A stretch of DNA of 12,322 nt, from contig JAJBVU010000199.1 in assembly GCA_020859645.1 (NCBI GenBank), positions 452 through 12,773 of the forward strand, written 5' to 3'. Below are positions 7,526-12,322 of the stretch, in pieces. This DNA comes from Eubacterium sp. Lineage in GTDB: Bacteria; Bacillota; Clostridia; Lachnospirales; CAG-274. The translations under genes were made by a program, and so were the position numbers. Under the pieces are notes generated by a model. The model made no database searches, had not been told where the DNA came from, and was given only the letters and a program-made list of their open reading frames with translations. Position 1 is the first letter of the stretch; the number at the start of each line of letters is the position of its first letter.

Positions 7526-7577
7526 GAATTAGTTGGCTGAACTGTTACGTGTTTTTCACAATGGAGGAGATTTAACT

Positions 7578-9797
7578 ATGAAGTTTAAACAAATTATTTC
7601 GGCGGCACTTATAACAACGCTGCTTCCCTTAAGCATGGGAATAACAGCTCTCGGCGAGGATGACTTAGACGGCTTAGAGGCTGTACCTGATTTGGGAGCA
7701 GAGGGAGTGGAACTTACATTAAACGGAAATTATCTGAACGCAGACAAAGGGACAGATGACGCTTCACTTTTGGGAACAACTTCAACTTCGAAGCAAAGGA
7801 TTAGAATTCCGTCATCATATAACAGTGACCCGGACGGTCTTCTTTGGTATATAAATTCACCGAGAGACCAGGGCAAATTAGGATCCTGCTGGGCTTTTGC
7901 TTCAACGTCCTGTATGGAAACTCTGCGTTTGAAGCAGGACGGCAATATTATGGTTGATGAAGAGGAGGATCAATCATATAATTTTTCGGAGCTTCATGCC
8001 GTTTTGGCGTGCGGCAATAAATTCCTTTTAGATGATAAATACGGTATTGTGGGTTGGGGCATTGATAACGGCGGCAATATGGGCGGTTATACTATGTATG
8101 CAACAAGAAATGAGGACGATAACGTCTTTGTCGGCCCTGCTGCAGAGACAGATATGAAATATAACGATGATACAAGCGAGATAGCAGCAATAACTGCCGA
8201 TGAAATGAAAAATGCCGAAGCAATAGATTATTTCCCGGGTTCATTTTCCGATTTGTACTTTTCATCACTGCTGGACGAAGGCGATATAGAAGACAGAAAT
8301 GACTTAATTAAAGAATATATTATTACCTACGGCTCTGTGGCTATAGCCATGCACTGCGGCGAAAAGACCGGCGACTTCTATGAGGATTTCGCAGAAGCCA
8401 ATGGTTACACCTTATACTACGAGCCGGATTTTGAAACAGCTGATCATGCAGTCGTAATAGTGGGCTATGATGACGATTTTGACGCAAGCAATTTTACGGA
8501 TGCAGGTCTTGATGACCCGGGTATGGACGGCGCTTTTCTTGTTAAAAACTCATGGGGTACAGAATGGGGCAACAGCGGATATTTCTATATGTCATATGCT
8601 TCCCAAATAACCCAAATATGTGCTTTCGGCAATTTGATTTCAAGAGATACATATGAATATGAATATGATTATGCACCTTTCTACCCTCTGTACACAACTC
8701 ATACATTAAGCTATTTAAACAGTTCAGGCAAGGTTGTGGCTTACGGCGGTATTTATGCAAATAATTTTGAAAAGAAAACAGAAAAGCCCGAAGAATTAAA
8801 CAAGATATCCTTATATGTCGCTAACGGCAAGACCCGTCTTAATTTTTATGTTGACACAGACGATTCCGATGGTATAAATAATGATATGCAGCAGCTTTCC
8901 GTTAAGGATGCGGATGAAGGTTCGCCTTACACTGTAAATTCTTCATACATATATGTTCCCTATGCAGGTCATTATGTTTTTGAATTGGAAGAGCCTGTTG
9001 CGTTAGAAGGTGATTTTACTGTCGCCGTTCACGCATATTCTTACAGCGGAAATCCCGTGTATTATGAAGGGTCATATGATTTCAATGAAGACTCGCAATT
9101 TTTAAACCATAAATACAGCGGCAATAGCTATGTAGCAACTTACATAGACGGCACTTTCGAGAAGATTTATGATGTGTTTCAGGCAAGCGATGATGAAGCC
9201 GAAGCGGACGAATATGAGTGGGATTTAATGTTAAACGCCTACACATCGGAAACTCCCGTTTATGTAACTGTTGACGGCACTGTATATGAAGCTGACTACG
9301 GCACAGCCTTAAGCGATTTACTTACTGCAAAGGGCATAACCGAGACAGTCTATGAAGAGACAGAAGAAAACAGCTATGTGCCTGTAGACGCAGATATGGA
9401 GCTTACAAAGCACATAACCCTTTACACAGGCTCTGCAATCTATGCACCTGCTATAGAAATGAATAATTATCAGGCTTCAGATGACGGAGAGGCAATAAGG
9501 TTTGTAGGGGAAATCACCGATGAGTTTGATGATGCAGTTGAAAAGGTAATTGCTTTGGGCTTTGTTTATTCCAAAGACGGAGATACAGACGAAACTAAGG
9601 TTGAATGCGGTGAGCTTTATGAATCTTTGGAAGATTACACTGTAGATGACGATAATGTTTATCTCTTTAAGTCAGATGAGCTTACGGCGGCAGACTATAT
9701 TGTTTCCGCTTATGTAAGTTATGTTATAAGCGGTGAAACCGACGCAGTAACAGTCTATACGGAAGAAAAAACAATAAGCGGTTCAAACAATTCATAG
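7578..9797 (+). CDS. Secreted C1A (papain-like) cysteine peptidase with lectin-like domain, paralog 4
   Basis: First gene of unit C, 739 residues. It is the only copy that starts with ATG; GGAGGAG (7563-7569) lies 8 nt upstream. The frame is open back to a TTG at 7533, but that sits inside the terminal repeat of the inserted element and lacks a ribosome site. Signal peptide 1-26 (A-L-G, then ED). Catalytic set Gln98, Cys104 (GSCWAF), His290, Asn324, all present. The pro-region is acidic and unlike the others. The rest of the protein groups with paralogs 2 and 3, although the lectin-like domain lacks their longer insert after DTDDSDG. The C-terminal module from about 627 is nearly identical to that of paralog 5. 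It ends with GSNNS and TAG, and paralog 5 begins 16 nt later. Confidence 0.93.
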   Translation: MKFKQIISAALITTLLPLSMGITALGEDDLDGLEAVPDLGAEGVELTLNGNYLNADKGTDDASLLGTTSTSKQRIRIPSSYNSDPDGLLWYINSPRDQGKLGSCWAFASTSCMETLRLKQDGNIMVDEEEDQSYNFSELHAVLACGNKFLLDDKYGIVGWGIDNGGNMGGYTMYATRNEDDNVFVGPAAETDMKYNDDTSEIAAITADEMKNAEAIDYFPGSFSDLYFSSLLDEGDIEDRNDLIKEYIITYGSVAIAMHCGEKTGDFYEDFAEANGYTLYYEPDFETADHAVVIVGYDDDFDASNFTDAGLDDPGMDGAFLVKNSWGTEWGNSGYFYMSYASQITQICAFGNLISRDTYEYEYDYAPFYPLYTTHTLSYLNSSGKVVAYGGIYANNFEKKTEKPEELNKISLYVANGKTRLNFYVDTDDSDGINNDMQQLSVKDADEGSPYTVNSSYIYVPYAGHYVFELEEPVALEGDFTVAVHAYSYSGNPVYYEGSYDFNEDSQFLNHKYSGNSYVATYIDGTFEKIYDVFQASDDEAEADEYEWDLMLNAYTSETPVYVTVDGTVYEADYGTALSDLLTAKGITETVYEETEENSYVPVDADMELTKHITLYTGSAIYAPAIEMNNYQASDDGEAIRFVGEITDEFDDAVEKVIALGFVYSKDGDTDETKVECGELYESLEDYTVDDDNVYLFKSDELTAADYIVSAYVSYVISGETDAVTVYTEEKTISGSNNS
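9425..9650 (+). repeat. Direct repeat: C-terminal module DNA shared by paralogs 4 and 5
   Basis: From the ACAGGCTCTGCAATCTATGC block to GAAGATTACACT, this stretch is almost identical to about 11641-11860 in paralog 5, with only a handful of substitutions. The upstream parts of the two genes are much more different. The pattern fits recent gene conversion between neighbours. Confidence 0.75.
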
Positions 9798-9813
9798 AAA
9801 AGGAGGGTTTATT

Positions 9814-12015
9814 TTGAAGCTAAAACAAATTATTTCAGCGGCAACTGTTGCGTCTATGCTTCCCATGAGCTTGGGAACAACGGCTTTTGCCGGGGATAGC
9901 TCTTCGTCTGTCATTACAGCCGCACAAGCTGTAATTACGGAAAACGAAGGACTTGTAAATATTGATTTTGGAAATGACGACTCTGCGGTTTTAGACAATT
10001 ATACCCCGGCATATTCAAAGGCGAGAACTGCTTCAAACGCATCCTCATATAACACAGATTTAGATAATTTACAATACGTAACAGAGCCTAAAAATCAAGA
10101 GCCTTTAGGTCTTTGTTGGGATTTTTCGTCAATGTCCTGTTTTGAAACTATGCTTATGAAGCAGATCGGCTTAAGCAGTCCCGACCTTTCGGAGCTTCAC
10201 GCTGCTCTTGCTATGAGCAACAAATTTTTGGAGGACGATACCTACGGCTATGTGGGAAGAGACGCAACAGACGGCGGCAACCCCATAATATTTGATATGT
10301 ATACCACAAGAGCCGAAGACACAGACAATAATAAATTTACAGGGCCTGTTGATGAAAGCTGTATGGAATATACTGTAGATACAGATAAAATAGCAGCTGT
10401 AACTGCAGAGGAAATGGCTGTTGATGCGTCAGAGGGCTGCTTCCCCGGGTCATTTTCCTTTATTGATCTATCGAGCTTAACTTCATTAACAGACACACAA
10501 ATAGCATCAAGAAACAGCATAATCAAGGAGTTTGTGGATAAATACGGTTCTGCCGTTATAACCATTTACGCAGGCACAAGCTTCGAAACCAGCGATGAAG
10601 TATTTAAGGAAGCCAACGGTTATAAGCTGTTTTATGAAAGCTCTTACTTAACGGCGAACCACGGTGTTGCCGTAGTAGGCTATGACGACAGCTTTCCGGC
10701 AAGCAACTTTACAGCAGCTGACGGTTTAGATACACCCCCTATAGACGGTGCTTTTATAGTTAAAAACTCATGGGGCACAGACTGGGGAAACGGCGGATAT
10801 TTCTATATGTCCTATGCATCATATTTAAGCGAAATATATGCTTTCGGAGACGCAATGACAAGAAATACATATGATTATATATATGACTACACCCCCAACA
10901 CAGCCTGCGGCGGAGCGTCAAACATGACATCAGAGGGGGTTTACTACGGCTGCTTTGCAAATCATTTTACCAAGCAAAGCTCATATACCGAAAAGGTAAA
11001 TAAAATATCGGTTTTTGTATTATCAGCAGACACAACACTTGAGTTATATGTTGACGCCGACGATTCGGACGGAACAGATGATACAGACGAAACATCCGGA
11101 TATTTTAATAATTTACAGCCTGTTGAGGCTGAAGCCTCCCTTACCGGTTCTTATACGGTTAATGAGGACGGTTCTATAACAGTTCCCTATGCCGGAAATT
11201 ATGTTTTTGAACTGACAGAGCCTGTGGAAATAACAGGCGGCGGCTTTACGGCTGCGGTATATGCCGAGTCGGAAAACGGTTATCCTGTGGCTTTTGAAAT
11301 TTCAAATACATTAGAAGGGTCACTTTATGTATACCATAAATATTCCGGTGAAAGCTATTTAGCAAATTCCGCAAGCGGGCCGTTTGGAGAGATAGCTGAA
11401 ATCAACTTCGGCGGCATGACCGGTTATGAATTTGACTTTGTAGTAAGAGCCTACACCGAAGAGGATACCGTCAGTGTAACAATCAATGACACAGACACGT
11501 ATACAGTAAACAGCGGCACAGACTTAAGCACTGTTCTTTCAGATGCCGGTATAAGTGAGACGGTTTATAAAGAGACAGCAGAAAACAGCTATAAGCCTGC
11601 CGATACAAGTGGCGAGCTTACGGAGGACATAACTCTTTATACAGGCTCTGCAATCTATGCACCTGCCATAGAGATGAATAATTATCAGACTTCAGATGAC
11701 GGAGAGGCAATAAGATTTGTAGGGGAAATCACCGATGAGTTTGACGATGCGGTTGAAAAGGTAATTGCTTTGGGCTTTGTTTATTCCAAAGACGGAGATA
11801 CAGACGAAACTAAGGTTGAATGCGGTGAGCTTTACCAATCTTTGGAAGATTACACTGCGCCGGACAACACTTATCTCTTTAAGTCAGACGAGCTTACGGC
11901 GGCGGACTATATTGTGACCGCTTATGTAAGCTATGTTATAACCGGCGGAACCGACGCAGTAACAGTCTATACGGAAGAAAAGACAATAAGCACAACACTC
12001 GCTTCAAATGATTAA
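9814..12015 (+). CDS. Secreted C1A (papain-like) cysteine peptidase with lectin-like domain, paralog 5 (mosaic)
   Basis: Second gene of unit C, 733 residues, TTG start with an AAGGAGGG site 6 nt upstream. Signal peptide 1-26 (A-F-A, then GD). The tetrad Gln95, Cys101, His283, Asn318 is present, but the context is unusual: NQEPLGLCWDF, where the Ala after Cys-Trp is Asp, and NHGVAVVGYDD where the others read HAV. It may be active with altered specificity or rate. The N-terminal two thirds match paralog 1 (VNIDFGNDDS, SYNTDLDNL, TYGYVGR, EEDTV). From about residue 583 it switches to the type of paralogs 3 and 4, including the C-terminal module. The acidic loop DADDSDG is extended with DDTDET. 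No anchor is visible. Confidence 0.93.
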   Translation: MKLKQIISAATVASMLPMSLGTTAFAGDSSSSVITAAQAVITENEGLVNIDFGNDDSAVLDNYTPAYSKARTASNASSYNTDLDNLQYVTEPKNQEPLGLCWDFSSMSCFETMLMKQIGLSSPDLSELHAALAMSNKFLEDDTYGYVGRDATDGGNPIIFDMYTTRAEDTDNNKFTGPVDESCMEYTVDTDKIAAVTAEEMAVDASEGCFPGSFSFIDLSSLTSLTDTQIASRNSIIKEFVDKYGSAVITIYAGTSFETSDEVFKEANGYKLFYESSYLTANHGVAVVGYDDSFPASNFTAADGLDTPPIDGAFIVKNSWGTDWGNGGYFYMSYASYLSEIYAFGDAMTRNTYDYIYDYTPNTACGGASNMTSEGVYYGCFANHFTKQSSYTEKVNKISVFVLSADTTLELYVDADDSDGTDDTDETSGYFNNLQPVEAEASLTGSYTVNEDGSITVPYAGNYVFELTEPVEITGGGFTAAVYAESENGYPVAFEISNTLEGSLYVYHKYSGESYLANSASGPFGEIAEINFGGMTGYEFDFVVRAYTEEDTVSVTINDTDTYTVNSGTDLSTVLSDAGISETVYKETAENSYKPADTSGELTEDITLYTGSAIYAPAIEMNNYQTSDDGEAIRFVGEITDEFDDAVEKVIALGFVYSKDGDTDETKVECGELYQSLEDYTAPDNTYLFKSDELTAADYIVTAYVSYVITGGTDAVTVYTEEKTISTTLASND

Positions 12016-12178
12016 TAGAATGGGAGGAACAGATATGAAAAAGACATATGAAAAACCCGTACTTGTAAAGGTTCAGTTAAATACAGAGGAAATAGCAGCT
12101 TCAAAACAGCTTTCCTCATTTAATATAATTTTGTCCGAGACATCGTCAACAAGGACTTGGACAACTATAAGCTATTAA
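11830..12178 (+). repeat. Direct repeat, copy C: 3' end of paralog 5 plus small peptide 3
   Basis: Close copy of 6859-7208. It covers the end of the C-terminal module, the stop codon region (both proteins end in ...ND) and the whole small peptide gene. Just before it, paralog 5 resembles paralog 4, so one boundary of an exchange may lie near 11830. Confidence 0.75.
12035..12178 (+). CDS. Small conserved peptide 3, possible RiPP-like precursor or peptide partner of the peptidases
   Basis: A 47-codon gene 19 nt after paralog 5, with GGGAGG (12022-12027) 7 nt before its ATG. It differs from copy 2 at only three residues (Thr4 for Ile, Ala21 for Thr, Leu33 for Ser) and also carries several silent changes, so the protein sequence is being kept. 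It keeps YEKPVL, LNTEEI, ASKQLSSFNII and TRTWTT. No signal peptide and no Cys. It closes unit C just ahead of the terminator. Confidence 0.8.
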   Translation: MKKTYEKPVLVKVQLNTEEIAASKQLSSFNIILSETSSTRTWTTISY

Positions 12179-12196
12179 TATAAATCTGAACTTTAA

Positions 12197-12244
12197 TAAA
12201 AGCAGCCGCCTGAACTCTGATTTGAGTATAGGCGGCTGTTTTGC
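12197..12244 (+). terminator. Rho-independent terminator of unit C
   Basis: CAGCCGCC (12203-12210) pairs with GGCGGCTG (12231-12238); a G-T wobble and A-T pairs extend the base, and an inner ACTC/GAGT helix extends the tip. TTTT follows at 12239-12242. It lies about 20 nt after the stop of small peptide 3. Confidence 0.88.
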
Positions 12245-12291
12245 TTATTTAAAATTATATCATAGTATTTGCCGAAAGGGCGTTAAAAATG

Positions 12292-12320
12292 TTGACATAT
12301 AAAAAAATTTAATATATAAT
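12292..12320 (+). promoter_or_regulatory. Perfect consensus sigma-A promoter for a gene beyond the window
   Basis: TTGACA (12292-12297), 17-bp spacer, TATAAT (12315-12320). Both hexamers and the spacing match consensus exactly. It points to the right; its gene is outside the window. It differs from the TTGATT/TATAGT promoters of the peptidase units, so the next gene may not belong to the array. The rest of 12245-12291 shows nothing recognisable. Confidence 0.7.
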
Positions 12321-12322
12321 AG

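Larger units (their letters stand above)
7354..7546. mobile_element. MITE-like 193-bp non-autonomous element
   Basis: The ends are perfect 12-bp terminal inverted repeats: AACAGTTCAGCC (7354-7365) and GGCTGAACTGTT (7535-7546). It has no coding capacity and is dense in internal inverted repeats, which is typical of miniature inverted-repeat elements or other palindromic intergenic elements. It interrupts the leader of unit C; the corresponding stretch in unit B is only about 40 nt. I cannot see a clear target-site duplication (left flank TTTTTTGC, right flank ACGTG), so the transposase family cannot be named. No transposase is in the window. Confidence 0.65.

Noticed and set aside
7561..7575. 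Four-codon frame ATG-GAG-GAG-ATT-stop just before paralog 4
   Set aside because: Its ATG overlaps the ribosome site and it has none of its own; most likely chance, though translational coupling cannot be excluded.
10248..10565. Minus-strand open frame of 105 codons
   Set aside because: It lies fully inside paralog 5, has no ribosome site and no recognisable protein features.
43..12178. CRISPR array or toxin-antitoxin reading of the repeated gene and small-gene pattern
   Set aside because: The repeats are whole paralogous genes with no short repeat-spacer pattern, and the small peptides have no toxin or antitoxin traits such as a membrane helix or DNA-binding motif.

Overview
The window looks like chromosomal DNA from a low-GC Gram-positive bacterium, most likely a gut-type clostridium (Oscillospiraceae/Eubacteriales-like). 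The grounds are strong AGGAGG ribosome sites, TTG start codons, short A/T-rich intergenic regions and the protein family present. This is inferred from style; there is no rRNA or marker gene to fix the taxon. Everything recognisable is on the + strand.

The window is a tandem array of five paralogous secreted papain-like (C1A) cysteine peptidases of about 706-744 residues. Each has a signal peptide, a short pro-region, a C1A domain with the Gln/Cys/His/Asn tetrad, a lectin-like beta domain, a small beta domain and a conserved C-terminal module of about 105-120 residues. The array falls into three transcription units, each ending in a 47-48 codon gene for a small conserved peptide followed at once by an intrinsic terminator. 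Unit A is peptidase 1 plus peptide 1 (about 1-2423). Unit B is peptidases 2 and 3 plus peptide 2 (about 2494-7260). Unit C is peptidases 4 and 5 plus peptide 3 (about 7295-12244). Units B and C start from near-duplicate promoters, TTGATT-N17-TATAGT with an extended -10. The same TG-n-TATAGT -10 stands at the left edge of the window for unit A.

The three small peptides are the most interesting part. They are nearly identical, have their own ribosome sites, vary mostly at synonymous positions and have no signal peptide. They start with Y-x-x-P-x-L, which resembles the leader motif of lasso and other RiPP precursors. No modification enzyme, transporter or sensor lies in the window. The linkage suggests a peptide that is a substrate, signal or regulator for the peptidase array, but this is inference.

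The array has been shaped by recombination. Peptidase 5 is a mosaic: its N-terminal two thirds resemble peptidase 1, and its C-terminal module resembles peptidases 3 and 4. Its last ~350 bp, running through the small peptide gene, is a close copy of the end of unit B. A 193-bp MITE-like element with perfect 12-bp terminal inverted repeats and strong internal folds sits in the 5' leader of unit C. The window ends on a perfect consensus sigma-A promoter aimed at a gene outside it.
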